Assembly (NCBI GenBank): GCA_018267615.1
Contig: JAFDYD010000004.1
Location: 329,412 to 393,411, forward strand
Source of the DNA: Bacteroidota bacterium
Lineage (GTDB): Bacteria; Bacteroidota; Bacteroidia; Chitinophagales; Chitinophagaceae
Direction of reading: 5' to 3'
DNA length: 64,000 nucleotides
Under the pieces are notes generated by a model. The model was not told the DNA's origin. It saw only the letters and a list, made by a program, of their open reading frames with translations, and made no database searches. Positions 52,079 to 61,666 of the stretch are shown one piece after another. The translations under genes were made by a program, and so were the position numbers. Each line of letters starts with the position of its first letter. Position 1 is the first letter of the stretch.

Positions 52079-54759
52079 ATGTGAAACCACCCAATTGGCC
52101 ACTGCGGTTTCTCCGCTGGTTCTGTAGTGAAGACTATCTCGAAGAGATTGAAGGTGACCTTACCGAAATTTTTATTTCCCGGCACGAACATTCTCCAGCA
52201 AAGGCACGTCGACAATTTTTTTGGAACGTGCTAAAACATTTCAGACCTGAGTTTATCAAATCTCTCAAATTAAAACCACGGTATAATCCTACAATTATGA
52301 TTCGTAATAACTTCAAAACCTCATTCCGAAATTTAGTACGGAACAGAAACTATGCTTTCATCAATATTGCCGGGCTCGCTATCGGGATAGCAGTTTGTAC
52401 GATCATTTTTATGATTATACAATTTCAATCTGGTTTCGACAATTTTCATTCAAAAAAAGATCGCATCTATCGTGTGTTGACAGAATATCATCATGCAGAT
52501 GCAGCAACTATTTCTTACGGTAAAAATGTTCCTTTTCCAATGCCCACGAGTTTGAAAACAGCTTTTCCCCAGTTGGAACAAGTCACTCCAATTTATGCAA
52601 GTCACAACGACGAGCTTCAAGTGCTTGATGATAATGGAACTCCTGTAAAAAATTTCAAAGAGAAGACTGGTGTGTTTTATACTGACCCTTCATTCTTCAG
52701 CATGTTTGATTTTCCGCTGCTCGCAGGTTCTTATGCTTCATTAAAAGATCCAAACAATGTATTGCTTACAAAAGAGATTGCAGAAACATATTTCGGCGAT
52801 TGGAAAACAGCAACCGGTAAATCTATCAAGCTCACAGGAACATATCGCGTGGGTGCGGGATTATTTCAATTCCCGCCAATAGTGCTAAAAGTTTCAGGCG
52901 TTCTCGCAAGCATACCGGCAAATACAGATTTTCAGTTGAAACTTGTGGTTGCTTACGGAACAGATTTCACAGGAGATAAAGAATACGGATTCCAAAATCC
53001 TGACTGGAACGGAACAGCGCCTGATTATGGTTGCTATGTGTTGTTGCCGCCGAATATTTCTGTCGACAATTTAAATCAACAATTAAAAGAGTACTCCCGA
53101 AAAGTACAATCCCCAGAAAAAAAGGATAGTTATATTATACAATCATTAAGTGCGGTGCATTATGATACACAAACCGGAGATTACAGTAATAAAACAATAA
53201 GCCGGCAACTTCTTAATGTCCTGTGGCTGATCGCAGCGTTCATCCTGTTAATTGCCTGCGTAAACTTTATTAACCTCTCTACTGCACAAGCCGTAAATCG
53301 TGCAAAGGAAGTTGGTGTAAGAAAAGTATTGGGGAGTAATAAATCCCAATTGCAAATGCAATTCATCGTTGAAACATTTTTGATCGTCACAATTGCCGTA
53401 GTGCTTGCAGCAGGTATTTCATTTTTTGCATTGCCATCAGTAAACCGGCTTTTGGAACTCTCGCTTTCATTCAACGTATTGAACAATCCTGCAATTATTT
53501 TATTTCTTTTGACTGTAACAATCGTGGTAACCTTGCTCGCGGGCTTTTATCCGTCGATTGTTTTATCGCGGTTCAATCCCGTCAATGCTTTAAAAAGTAA
53601 ACGTGCGACGGGTAATGCAAAAGGAATTTCTTTAAGAAGAGGATTGGTTGTATTTCAATTTGTCATTGCGCAAGCGCTTATTATCGGAACATTGATCATC
53701 GTAAAGCAGATGGATTTTTTTATGAATCAGCCATTGGGATTCGATAAAGAGGCAATTGTAAATGTTCCTTTTCGTCCGGATAGTACCGCCAGCAAGCTTG
53801 CGAATTATTTACGACAACAGTTGTTGTCAGTAAACGGCGTGCAGGCAGTAAGTTTTAGCTCCCACACTCCGGTGGAAGATGATAACGATATGTGGAGCAC
53901 ATTCAAATTTAATCATGCAGCGAAAGAAGAAGATTTTCAGGCCATCACTAAATTCGCGGATAATGAATATGTGTCGACTTATAAATTACAACTGGTAGCC
54001 GGAAGAAACTTGCAGCAATCAGATCCGACGAAAGAATTCCTGGTAAATGAATCGCTCGTGAGAAGTTTGGGATTTAAAAAACCAGAAGATATATTAAACA
54101 AAGAAGTAAGCATCTGGAATGGTCTCATAAAATGTCCTGTTGTTGGTGTAGTAAAAGATTTTAATGACAGATCTTTTCGACAGAATGTGGCGCCACTGCT
54201 GATTACCACAAACATCACGATGTATCGCCAGGCTGCAATAAAACTTGCAACGAATAACATGTCTTCTACGATGCAATCTGTTAAAAAAATATGGGAGCAA
54301 ACATTTCCCAATTATGTGTATGATTACAAATTTCTTGATGATAAGATTGAAAGTTTTTATAAACAAGAAAATCAATTATCGCAGTTGTATAAAATTTTTG
54401 CAGCAATCGCGATATTCCTTAGCTGTCTTGGCTTATATGGGCTCGCATCATTCATGGCAGTACAACGCGTAAAAGAAGTTGGCATTCGTAAAGTACTTGG
54501 TGCCTCTTCAGGCAATATCGTTTATTTGTTTTCAAAAGAATTTATCATACTTATCACCGTTGCTTTTGCAATAGCTACACCCATTGCGTGGTATTATATG
54601 CACCAATGGTTGCAAGATTATGCATATCGCATCAACATTAGTTGGTGGTTATTTGCTGCAGGTGGACTTGCTGCAATAATTATTGCACTTACAACAATCA
54701 GTTTCCAGGCAATAAAAGCGGCGAGTGCAAATCCAGTGAAGAGTTTGAGAACGGAGTAA
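52075..54759 (+). CDS. FtsX-like permease with PadR-associated prefix domain
   Basis: 894 aa. N-terminal extension (PNWPLRFLRWFCSEDYLEEI and following) is the permease-prefix domain found in PadR-linked transporters. Then MacB-like: membrane helix YAFINIAGLAIGIAVCTIIF, periplasmic domain, three-helix block (LIAAFILLIACVNFINLSTA), second domain, and a C-terminal FtsX block ending ASANPVKSLRTE. Coupled by overlap to padR. No ATPase is adjacent. Likely efflux or lipid/peptide handling under PadR control. Confidence 0.92.
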   Translation: MNVKPPNWPLRFLRWFCSEDYLEEIEGDLTEIFISRHEHSPAKARRQFFWNVLKHFRPEFIKSLKLKPRYNPTIMIRNNFKTSFRNLVRNRNYAFINIAGLAIGIAVCTIIFMIIQFQSGFDNFHSKKDRIYRVLTEYHHADAATISYGKNVPFPMPTSLKTAFPQLEQVTPIYASHNDELQVLDDNGTPVKNFKEKTGVFYTDPSFFSMFDFPLLAGSYASLKDPNNVLLTKEIAETYFGDWKTATGKSIKLTGTYRVGAGLFQFPPIVLKVSGVLASIPANTDFQLKLVVAYGTDFTGDKEYGFQNPDWNGTAPDYGCYVLLPPNISVDNLNQQLKEYSRKVQSPEKKDSYIIQSLSAVHYDTQTGDYSNKTISRQLLNVLWLIAAFILLIACVNFINLSTAQAVNRAKEVGVRKVLGSNKSQLQMQFIVETFLIVTIAVVLAAGISFFALPSVNRLLELSLSFNVLNNPAIILFLLTVTIVVTLLAGFYPSIVLSRFNPVNALKSKRATGNAKGISLRRGLVVFQFVIAQALIIGTLIIVKQMDFFMNQPLGFDKEAIVNVPFRPDSTASKLANYLRQQLLSVNGVQAVSFSSHTPVEDDNDMWSTFKFNHAAKEEDFQAITKFADNEYVSTYKLQLVAGRNLQQSDPTKEFLVNESLVRSLGFKKPEDILNKEVSIWNGLIKCPVVGVVKDFNDRSFRQNVAPLLITTNITMYRQAAIKLATNNMSSTMQSVKKIWEQTFPNYVYDYKFLDDKIESFYKQENQLSQLYKIFAAIAIFLSCLGLYGLASFMAVQRVKEVGIRKVLGASSGNIVYLFSKEFIILITVAFAIATPIAWYYMHQWLQDYAYRINISWWLFAAGGLAAIIIALTTISFQAIKAASANPVKSLRTE

Positions 54760-54826
54760 ACACTTCATCTAATATTTGTTGTGGTTTTCGAAATTTATCA
54801 GCCGAAAAAAGAATCAAAGGTGATAT

Positions 54827-55339
54827 ATGGGAAAAATATTATCCAGGGGATTGCTGACTTTATATGTAATGATATTGATCTGGCTGGTGTTATTCAAAAC
54901 TTCATTTAGTATTTCGACACTAGTTGCGCATCATCATCAAAGGAGTCTTAACCTGGTTCCATTCGCTGCTCCTTCTATGATAGGTGGACGAATTAATTAC
55001 AGCGAGATGGTATTTAATTGCGTATTATTTATTCCATTCGGATTGCTGTTGGATGTCAATTTCAAAAAAACCGGATTTTTCCCTAAGCTTGTTTTTATGT
55101 TAATTTTTAGTCTGTCTGTTGAAATCACTCAATATATTTTCGCTATTGGAGCGACAGACATAACAGATGTAATTACAAATACAGTTGGAGGTTTTCTTGG
55201 ATTGATATTGTATAGTGTTAGCAATCGCTATATTAAAACTGAAAAATTAGATAGATTTATTATTTCTGTCGGCATACTTCTGCTTTTATTATTTGTCTCT
55301 ATATACGCAAGTCATTTCGTTCGAAGACGGTGGAGATAA
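54827..55339 (+). CDS. VanZ-like family membrane protein
   Basis: 170 aa. Four to five membrane segments. VanZ motif: LVPFAAPSMIGGRINYSEMV, NCVLFIPFGLLLDVNF, FSLSVEITQYIFAIG, ATDITDVITNTVGGFLGL. VanZ family proteins are implicated in teicoplanin-type resistance in Gram-positives, while here the role is unknown. Its own unit, 67 bp after the permease; followed by palindrome A3. Confidence 0.88.
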   Translation: MGKILSRGLLTLYVMILIWLVLFKTSFSISTLVAHHHQRSLNLVPFAAPSMIGGRINYSEMVFNCVLFIPFGLLLDVNFKKTGFFPKLVFMLIFSLSVEITQYIFAIGATDITDVITNTVGGFLGLILYSVSNRYIKTEKLDRFIISVGILLLLLFVSIYASHFVRRRWR

Positions 55340-55348
55340 ATGGGTGGC

Positions 55349-55465
55349 GTCTCAGTTTGAATTTTCTATGTGCTCCTATGTATCTATGTGCCTATGTGGT
55401 GAAAAAAAATTTACCACATAGGCACATAGATACATAGGAGCACATAGAAAATTTAAATTTGAGAC
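55349..55465. repeat. Intergenic palindrome, family A copy 3
   Basis: GTCTCAGTTTGAATTTTCTA then TATGTATCTATGTGCCTATG pair with CATAGGCACATAGATACATA and AATTTAAATTTGAGAC. About 50-nt arms round a poly-A centre. Same family as 3935-4080 and 5389-5489. It lies between convergent genes. Confidence 0.8.
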
Positions 55466-55492
55466 ATTACTGACACATGCAACAAGAAATTT

Positions 55493-56632
55493 TTATTCGC
55501 CCAGTAAAATTTTTAACTTCTTCCCTAAAGCTTCCGGTTCAAGGTTTGTTGCGATGATCACTCCATTTTTATCGATGAGATAATTTTGCGGTAGCATTAA
55601 AACTCCATACTGTCTCGCTGCTGCATTGTTCCAGAATTTCAAATCAGACACATGCGTCCAGCTTAATCCGTCGGCATGAATGGCGTTAATCCAGTTTTTG
55701 TATCCGTTGGCTTTATCCAACGAGACACTCAGAATTTTAAAATCTTTGTCTTCATATTCATGAAACACTTTTACGAGACCTGGATTTTCTTCCCTGCACG
55801 GCCCGCACCAACTCGCCCAAAAATTAAGCAATACATAGTTCCCTTTGAAAGACGATAGTGATATTAATTTTCCTGCGGTATCCTTTTGAGAAAATTCCAG
55901 TGCCTTCGAACCAATCGCCGTTTTTTTTGCTATTTGAATCCTGCTTTCCAAATCTTTGCCCGCTTTTGTATTTCTTTGTTCAATGGCAAGTTTTTTATAG
56001 AGCGGTTCGGCAATTGATGGATTGATACTGCCCATGCCCGCATATTGATTCAGTGCAAATAAGGCTAATGGAGCGGCGGGATTTTTTTTAAAATATTCGC
56101 CATATACTTTTTCATGCGAAAGATTCATCCCAGAATCAATTGATGCCTGCCATTTTTTTATCGCCTGTTCATCTTTCATTTTTTCAGCCTCGCTTAAATA
56201 ATTATTCATCGATGTAACCTGCGCCTGGTAGAACTTTTCGAGATCTTTTAGATATTTATAATCTTTATTGAGTTCACCTGCTTTCACTATAGCATTCGAA
56301 AACGAATCCGTGCAGGTGATGCTGATCGATCCCGGTTCAATAAAAAAATCTACATAATCATTATAATGTTTCACTCCATGTGAGTGACCTCCATATTTCG
56401 GATAAATTTCCGCCTCCACCGGTTCGCCGATATCACTTGTGAAGGAAAATATTTTATTCTTAGGTCGGCAACTGTCAATATAAGTTTGGCCCGCAACAAA
56501 AAAATGTAAATAGACAAATTCAACATCATCGTGTATATTCAATGTGCCCGTGATGTGGACATAGTGATGCTGACGTTGTGCGAAACCAAATTGACAAGCA
56601 AACATAGAAACTGCAAAAATAAATTTGAACAT
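55493..56632 (-). CDS. TlpA-like thiol-disulfide oxidoreductase with DUF4369-type domain
   Basis: 379 aa from ATG 56632. Signal peptide (FIFAVSMFACQFGFAQ); an N-terminal beta-rich DUF4369-like domain (about 22-130); a helical middle; a C-terminal thioredoxin domain with FWASWCGPCREENPG (CxxC) near 285, preceded by GKLISLSSFKGNYVLLNF. Typical Bacteroidota periplasmic reductant. It is near a LuxR gene with a similar exported N-terminal domain. Confidence 0.92.
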   Translation of the reverse strand: MFKFIFAVSMFACQFGFAQRQHHYVHITGTLNIHDDVEFVYLHFFVAGQTYIDSCRPKNKIFSFTSDIGEPVEAEIYPKYGGHSHGVKHYNDYVDFFIEPGSISITCTDSFSNAIVKAGELNKDYKYLKDLEKFYQAQVTSMNNYLSEAEKMKDEQAIKKWQASIDSGMNLSHEKVYGEYFKKNPAAPLALFALNQYAGMGSINPSIAEPLYKKLAIEQRNTKAGKDLESRIQIAKKTAIGSKALEFSQKDTAGKLISLSSFKGNYVLLNFWASWCGPCREENPGLVKVFHEYEDKDFKILSVSLDKANGYKNWINAIHADGLSWTHVSDLKFWNNAAARQYGVLMLPQNYLIDKNGVIIATNLEPEALGKKLKILLGE

Positions 56633-56792
56633 GGTGATTGATTTTAAAAAATACACGAATAGAATTTTTGTTGCAATCTATCGCCATGCCTATCGCGGGA
56701 AAAGAATCGATGGGATGAGAAATGGTCCGTACAAGGTGGAAAGTTTCAGTCATTCCAAATTCCACCCCCATGTAATGAAAATTCTTTGGGTG

Positions 56793-57749
56793 CTATGCGG
56801 ACGATTCCACCAAAATATCTTTAAACTTTTGAAGATCCCTTCGACTGTTTATTTTTAATTTCGAGTAAATATTGTTTACATGCGTTTTTACAGTGCTCAA
56901 CCCAATATTTAAGTCCATCGCAATTTCTTTATTGGATTTTCCCTCAAGTATCAACCTGGCGATTTTTATTTCACGCTGACTGAGACTTTGCTGAATTTTC
57001 GAGAGTCGCTTTTTTTTGAATATCCTTCGTGCTGCGATCAATGCGATGATTAAAGCGAAGATAATGGCCGCCCAAAGAAACCAGCCATTCGGCGGTTGAT
57101 TATAATCTTCAAATATTCTGCCCGCATAAGGATTATCCGGGTTGAATCTTTTTACAATATCCCGCAGTGTTTTTCGCTGTTCATGATTTAAACCAAACTC
57201 GTTATAGATTGAAAGAAGTCCGACCAGTTCAGAAGACGATGTTCGCGCGATATCTATTAGTTTATTTTTAATACTATCGCGTGGCAGCGAATCGCTGTGA
57301 ACAACACTCAACAGCGCGTTGAGTTCGTCAGTGGCTTTGTTACCAACAATATCAGATTGCCGAATAATGTTTACAGACACATTATTTTGATAGATCAACT
57401 GATCGCGATCACTCGCAATAAAAAAAAGGTGGTTGGCATCTTTGCTACCGATGATAAGTGTTGACACCGGATCGCCGTTTTTTATAAAGTGAAGCCGGTA
57501 TAATTTTTCGGCAGAGTCAGTTGGGAAACTAACTTTAAAATTTCCATTGCTGTCGATATCGCCTTGTGCGACGATCAAAATACTCGATGCCGTAAACATT
57601 TGGTTGAAGTTCGATATCCTGCTTATATAAACTTTTTTTGCCCATGAAGAATCGAGATTTGCGTTGCCATGAACTTCAGCAAACTGGCTTAGCGATGTCT
57701 TTGAATAAAAGACCAGGAAGATTACCGATAATATTAGATACCTTCTCAA
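56793..57749 (-). CDS. Membrane-bound LuxR-type regulator with exported sensor domain
   Basis: 318 aa. Signal peptide/membrane start (YLILSVIFLVFYSKTSLSQ), an exported DUF4369-like beta-rich domain (about 22-190), a transmembrane helix near 225-245 (FLWAAIIFALIIALIAA), then a LuxR-type HTH: LSQREIKIARLILEGKSNKE, GLSTVKTHVNNIYSKL. It could sense a periplasmic signal and act directly on DNA. Start overlaps the 57746-58135 gene by 4 bp (ATG/stop). Likely linked to redox or thioredoxin neighbour. Confidence 0.85.
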   Translation of the reverse strand: MRRYLILSVIFLVFYSKTSLSQFAEVHGNANLDSSWAKKVYISRISNFNQMFTASSILIVAQGDIDSNGNFKVSFPTDSAEKLYRLHFIKNGDPVSTLIIGSKDANHLFFIASDRDQLIYQNNVSVNIIRQSDIVGNKATDELNALLSVVHSDSLPRDSIKNKLIDIARTSSSELVGLLSIYNEFGLNHEQRKTLRDIVKRFNPDNPYAGRIFEDYNQPPNGWFLWAAIIFALIIALIAARRIFKKKRLSKIQQSLSQREIKIARLILEGKSNKEIAMDLNIGLSTVKTHVNNIYSKLKINSRRDLQKFKDILVESSA

Positions 57750-58135
57750 GGTTTATTAAAATAAATTTGATAACTCAGTTCACCTGTTGCGTGCTGCGTT
57801 TCAAGATGCAATCGCCATATGCCTTGAAGCGGCAATTTAACCGGGCCCGACATCTGCCCTTTTGCACCGCGAGGACCATCCATTTTTGGATCGGCCGTTA
57901 ATTGAAAGCCCTCTTCCTTTTTGCCTTCCGGGTCATATAAAATTGCTTTGAAAACTCCAGTGGACAAATGCCCTTTGATCATGTAATCCATTTTGGAATC
58001 GTTCTTCTCGACAATAATTTTTATATCATTATTAATAGAAGAATCCTGGCACCTGATATTTTTTTCGATTATCCTTTGCGATTTCGCAAAAATCGAAATC
58101 ACCATCATTATAAAAATACAAGCTAATTTTTTCAT
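57746..58135 (-). CDS. Hypothetical exported protein
   Basis: 129 aa from ATG 58135. Signal peptide (KLACIFIMMVISIFAKSQ). Beta-strand-rich mature part (IKIIVEKNDSKMDYMIKGH, VFKAILYDPEGKKEEGFQL, GPVKLPLQGIWRLHLETQH). Resembles small extracellular domain proteins with C-terminal strand pattern; not assigned. Overlaps the LuxR start by 4 bp, so it is coupled. Confidence 0.65.
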   Translation of the reverse strand: MKKLACIFIMMVISIFAKSQRIIEKNIRCQDSSINNDIKIIVEKNDSKMDYMIKGHLSTGVFKAILYDPEGKKEEGFQLTADPKMDGPRGAKGQMSGPVKLPLQGIWRLHLETQHATGELSYQIYFNKP

Positions 58136-58456
58136 AAACGTTTTAGGCAAACTTCAATCAATCTGCCAAGTTAGAGAAATTTTGGAGGGTGGACGGAAGG
58201 ATGAGTGTGGGTGGAAAAATTAAAAAATGTGTACATCTTCCGGGCTGAGTGATGTATGATCAGGAAAATTCAGGAATATTTCGCGCAACCAGAGAAAAAG
58301 GGTCTTAAAACTTTCTTTGTGCCTTTGTGTGAAAATTTATTTCCCGAATATTTCTGATTTGCGAAGGCTGAAAATTCAAATGGCAGAATGATCCGAAATA
58401 TTTATTCTCAATTTCAGTTCTTCCGAAAATCACACGTACTTTGAACGGTAAAATGA
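58136..58456. other. 321-bp intergenic region
   Basis: Between two divergent genes. No gene is seen. A TACTTTGA box (58437-58444) 13 nt before the MBL hydrolase ATG is a weak -7-like match. Confidence 0.35.
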
Positions 58457-59356
58457 ATGAATATGCAAGGTCTCCCAAAGACGCCGGGTTTTTATCGGTT
58501 CATGGCCGGTGATATCGAAGTGATTTGTATAAACGACGGCATATTGTCGGGAGATATAAATGCTGTCAGGGGCGTCAGCATCGAGCAAGTGCGCGCATTG
58601 TTTGATGAATCATTTTTTCCATCGGAAGTTCGCTGCACAACGAACAACTATATCATCCGTTCGCAAGGCCATACAGCACTCGTAGATACCGGTGGCGGAT
58701 CTTTTATCATCGACACGGCGGGCAAAATGCTTGAGAATGCTGCGGCTGCTGGAATCTCACCTTCAGATATAGACACAATATTGTTTACGCATATTCATCC
58801 AGATCATATCAGTGGTCTAATGGATGCAAACTGGAAAAAAATTTTTCCGCAGGCAGTTTTAAAAATGCATGCGGCGGAATTTGAATTTTGGCTTTCGGAA
58901 GATCCACCGTCGAGAAAGATTGCGCATGTGAAACATGAAGCTGATCACGTCATCCGGTTCATGACTCCTTACTTCGATCAAATAGAACGCTTCGAGCGTG
59001 GAGAAGTTTTCCCTGGTGTAAACGCTGTTGCATTACCAGGACATACACCCGGACATACAGGATATTTAATCAGTTCGCAGGGTGAAGAGATTTTAATTTG
59101 GGGAGATATTATTCACTGGCCTGTTGTACAGTTTGCATTGCCTGATGCAGCGATGAGCTACGATGTTGATCCGGTGAAGGCTACTGCAACGCGTTGGGAT
59201 ATTCTGAATAAAGTTGCATCGAGTGGACTTCTGGTCGCTGGTATGCATCTTTACTTCCCGGGATTCACTCGTGTTCGTCGGGAAGGAAATGCCTTCGCAA
59301 TGGCTCCAGTGCCGTGGGGACATGCGACTTATGCAGAGCGAGGAACGTCATCATAA
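58457..59356 (+). CDS. MBL-fold metallo-hydrolase
   Basis: 299 aa. Metallo-beta-lactamase motifs: FTHIHPDHISGL (HxHxDH), the conserved Asp in LVDTGGGS, GHTPGHTGYLI with the metal His, and IWGDIIHWPVVQ. N-terminal MQGLPKTPGFYRFMAGD fits the AHL-lactonase/quinohemoprotein-type subgroup. No signal peptide. Followed by an AraC regulator, suggesting a small regulated unit. Substrate unknown. Confidence 0.92.
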   Translation: MNMQGLPKTPGFYRFMAGDIEVICINDGILSGDINAVRGVSIEQVRALFDESFFPSEVRCTTNNYIIRSQGHTALVDTGGGSFIIDTAGKMLENAAAAGISPSDIDTILFTHIHPDHISGLMDANWKKIFPQAVLKMHAAEFEFWLSEDPPSRKIAHVKHEADHVIRFMTPYFDQIERFERGEVFPGVNAVALPGHTPGHTGYLISSQGEEILIWGDIIHWPVVQFALPDAAMSYDVDPVKATATRWDILNKVASSGLLVAGMHLYFPGFTRVRREGNAFAMAPVPWGHATYAERGTSS

Positions 59357-59379
59357 ATTTTTATTGTAATATTTTTTGG

Positions 59380-60243
59380 ATGAAAAAAATCCCGATCAGA
59401 CATATTGCTTCCAATAATAAGGACCAAAATAATACGGGGAGATTTACCATTCGTGATATTCAAACAATACTCGGCGGAAATGAATTAAACCAAGCACCAC
59501 ACAAACACGATTTCTTTTTTATTCTTGCAGTGGAGCGGGGAAAGGGTGTACATGAAATTGATTTTATTAAATACGAGATACGCAACAATGGTATTTTCAT
59601 TCTTCGTCCCGGGCAGGTGCACCAGCTTCAACTAAATGCATCTTCCTCGGGATACCTGATGGAATTTGATACAGCATTTTATCAACCCAAAAATAATATC
59701 ACTAACCAGCGATGGAAAAAATCTATCAATAAAAATTTTTGTGAAGTGGAAGCGGGTGCGTTTTCAAAAATGTCATCTATTTTGAAAAATATTTTTGATG
59801 AATACACTTTGAAACAAGAGGGATATATTGAAGCCATTAAAGCCAATCTTGATCTTTTTTTTATTGCACATTTAAGGCAAAGCCGTAAAGCAAACAATAC
59901 CTCTACAAACACAGATAATTATATACAGGAACGTTTCGAAAACTTTATGGCATTATTAGAAAAGAATATTGGGCGTTTAAACAGTGCATCTAAATATGCG
60001 GATTTATTAAATCTCTCGTCTTACCAATTAAATGCAATCACAAAGACGTCTGTTGGGAAAACGGTCTCGGATTTAATCAATGAACAAATAATTCTTGAAG
60101 CAAAAAGATATTTACTAGCCACGCCCAATCAAATAAAAGATATAGCCGACCATTTAGGATATGAAGATGTTTCCTACTTTATAAGGTTCTTTAAGAAGCA
60201 TACAGGGTATTCACCGGAACAGTTTCGACAGAACTTTAAATAA
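59380..60243 (+). CDS. AraC-family transcriptional regulator
   Basis: 287 aa from ATG 59380 (MKKIPIRHIASNN). N-terminal cupin-like sensor (HKHDFFFILAVERGKGVHEI, GIFILRPGQVHQL), C-terminal two HTH motifs (SASKYADLLNLSSYQLNAIT; IKDIADHLGYEDVSYFIRFF) with typical KKHTGYSPEQFRQ ending. Lies 23 bp after the MBL gene and probably regulates it or the downstream SDR. Confidence 0.93.
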   Translation: MKKIPIRHIASNNKDQNNTGRFTIRDIQTILGGNELNQAPHKHDFFFILAVERGKGVHEIDFIKYEIRNNGIFILRPGQVHQLQLNASSSGYLMEFDTAFYQPKNNITNQRWKKSINKNFCEVEAGAFSKMSSILKNIFDEYTLKQEGYIEAIKANLDLFFIAHLRQSRKANNTSTNTDNYIQERFENFMALLEKNIGRLNSASKYADLLNLSSYQLNAITKTSVGKTVSDLINEQIILEAKRYLLATPNQIKDIADHLGYEDVSYFIRFFKKHTGYSPEQFRQNFK

Positions 60244-60336
60244 GTCCTGTTTAACTCATTAATCGTGCTATCATACCACCCCTCTATCAATCTATTTTTG
60301 TGAGCGAATAAGATTACAGCTCAAAAAATAGACAAA

Positions 60337-60561
60337 ATGAAATCAAGAAAAAAACTGTTAGCGTCGCTAAAAACCTGGGTGGTTATTTATCCTTCTATTA
60401 CACTTTTCTATTTCCTATTTGGAAAGCAATTGTCGGCCCTTCCAATGTATCAACGAACATTTATTTTAACCATTTCGCTTGTTCCCTGGCTAATGTTTAT
60501 TGGTATGCCGTTTCTCGATTTCATTATTCGCATGATTTCACGCAAGAGTGAAACCAAATAA
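60337..60561 (+). CDS. Small membrane protein, DUF2798-like
   Basis: 74 aa with two membrane segments (VVIYPSITLFYFLFG, LVPWLMFIGMPFLDFII). The LPMYQRTFILTISLVPWLM core resembles proteins of this size found next to AraC and SDR genes in Bacteroidota. No function. It is 93 bp after AraC and 32 bp before SDR, so it is likely one operon. Confidence 0.6.
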   Translation: MKSRKKLLASLKTWVVIYPSITLFYFLFGKQLSALPMYQRTFILTISLVPWLMFIGMPFLDFIIRMISRKSETK

Positions 60562-60593
60562 AAAAATATTAATCAAATAAAATACATCTCAAA

Positions 60594-61190
60594 ATGAAAA
60601 TTATAATTGTTGGTGCAAATGGAACAATGGGTAAATACCTGGCAAGCGCGTTTGAAAAAGAACACGAAATAATAAGAGTTGCTAATAAGCATGGAGACTT
60701 CCATGTAGATATCACTTCCACCTCCTCTATAGAAAATTTATTTAAGCAAGTTGGTTCATTTGATGCGTTGATATCAACCGCAGGTCCAACTTATGTGGGT
60801 CCGTGGAAAAATCTTACCGACAAAGAATTTAGAAAAGGTGTTGAAGGTAAAATGATGGGACAAATCAATTTGGTTTTGATTGGACAACATTATATCAACC
60901 CAAAAGGATCATTTACATTGATCAGCGGCGCTTTGACGCATGATCCGCAATTGAATTTCGCGAATGCATCGGCAGCGAATGGCGCAGTGGAAGGTTTTGT
61001 ACGTGCAGCAGCGATTGAATTGGGAAATGGAATACGGATAAATGCAGTTAGCCCAACAGTCATTGAAAATTCTCCACAATATTTTCCCTATTTCCCGGGT
61101 GATATTCCTGTAACCATGCAACAGCTCGAATATGGATTTCGCAAAAGTATTTTTGGCGCGAATACGGGCCAGATTATTAAACCATATTAA
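60594..61190 (+). CDS. Short-chain dehydrogenase-like protein, altered active site
   Basis: 198 aa. Rossmann start MKIIIVGANGTMGKYLASAF (GxxGxxG). SGALTHDPQLNFANASAANG occupies the place of the catalytic Ser and Tyr-x-x-x-Lys. Tyr and Lys are missing (ASAANG). Such short SDR-like proteins are found widely, so the loss may be a family trait. It may bind NAD(P) without dehydrogenase chemistry. Fourth gene in the AraC unit. Confidence 0.83.
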   Translation: MKIIIVGANGTMGKYLASAFEKEHEIIRVANKHGDFHVDITSTSSIENLFKQVGSFDALISTAGPTYVGPWKNLTDKEFRKGVEGKMMGQINLVLIGQHYINPKGSFTLISGALTHDPQLNFANASAANGAVEGFVRAAAIELGNGIRINAVSPTVIENSPQYFPYFPGDIPVTMQQLEYGFRKSIFGANTGQIIKPY

Positions 61191-61220
61191 GTTATTCGAG
61201 GACCAACTAAATACTACTTT

Positions 61221-61288
61221 TCGGTCCCCGAGGAGTCACTGCCACACGCACTCGCACCTCGATGCTGTTAACGCGGGACTCCTCCGTC
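61221..61288. repeat. Palindromic unit L1 (GAGGAGTC family)
   Basis: TCGGTCCCCGAGGAGTCACT ... GCGGGACTCCTCCGTC, about 68 bp, with imperfect inverted ends. Left unit of a composite element whose right unit is 61418-61483. Confidence 0.65.
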
Positions 61289-61417
61289 TACGATCAACCA
61301 TGCTGTTAGTAAGATTGAAGTCAACGGGTTCCACATAATTTCTCACATGATATATTCCCAACTTTTTAGAAAATCTCGATCGCTACTTCTTTAATAGAAA
61401 TAAAATTTATACTCTCC

Positions 61418-61483
61418 GACCGAGGAGTCCCGCAATTAAAGCCCGAGAAGTCGAAATCCGTATGGCGGTGACTCCTCGGTGAC
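61418..61483. repeat. Palindromic unit R1 (GAGGAGTC family)
   Basis: GACCGAGGAGTCCCGCAATT ... GGCGGTGACTCCTCGGTGAC, 66 bp, with inverted ends. A degenerate second copy follows at 61499-61568. Confidence 0.7.
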
Positions 61484-61666
61484 AAAAAATTCGTAATCAC
61501 CGGCCGAGAAGTCCCGCAATTACAACGTGGGAATTTGAAATCTGTATGGTCGGTAACTTCTCGTTGATAAAAGAAAATTTTAACTTACGATTAATCTTTA
61601 TCTTGAGAGGCATCACTTCCTAAAATATTACGACAAGAACAGCGGGTATGTTTTTTATCCGCTCTT

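Larger units (their letters stand above)
61221..61666. repeat. Tandem duplication, copy A (about 450 bp)
   Basis: Runs from TCGGTCCCCGAGG to TTTATCCGCTCTT. Copy B (61667-62125) follows immediately. Both carry the same sequence of palindromic units, the spacer with CTCACATGATATATTCCCAA, and the first ~70 nt around the DoxX start. In copy A the two candidate ATGs of DoxX are changed to ATC and ACG, so this end is a dead gene fragment. Confidence 0.75.

Noticed and set aside
44993..54759. Macrolide efflux operons with ATPase
   Set aside because: Both FtsX-type permeases lack an adjacent ABC ATPase gene, so a complete MacAB-like transporter cannot be claimed.
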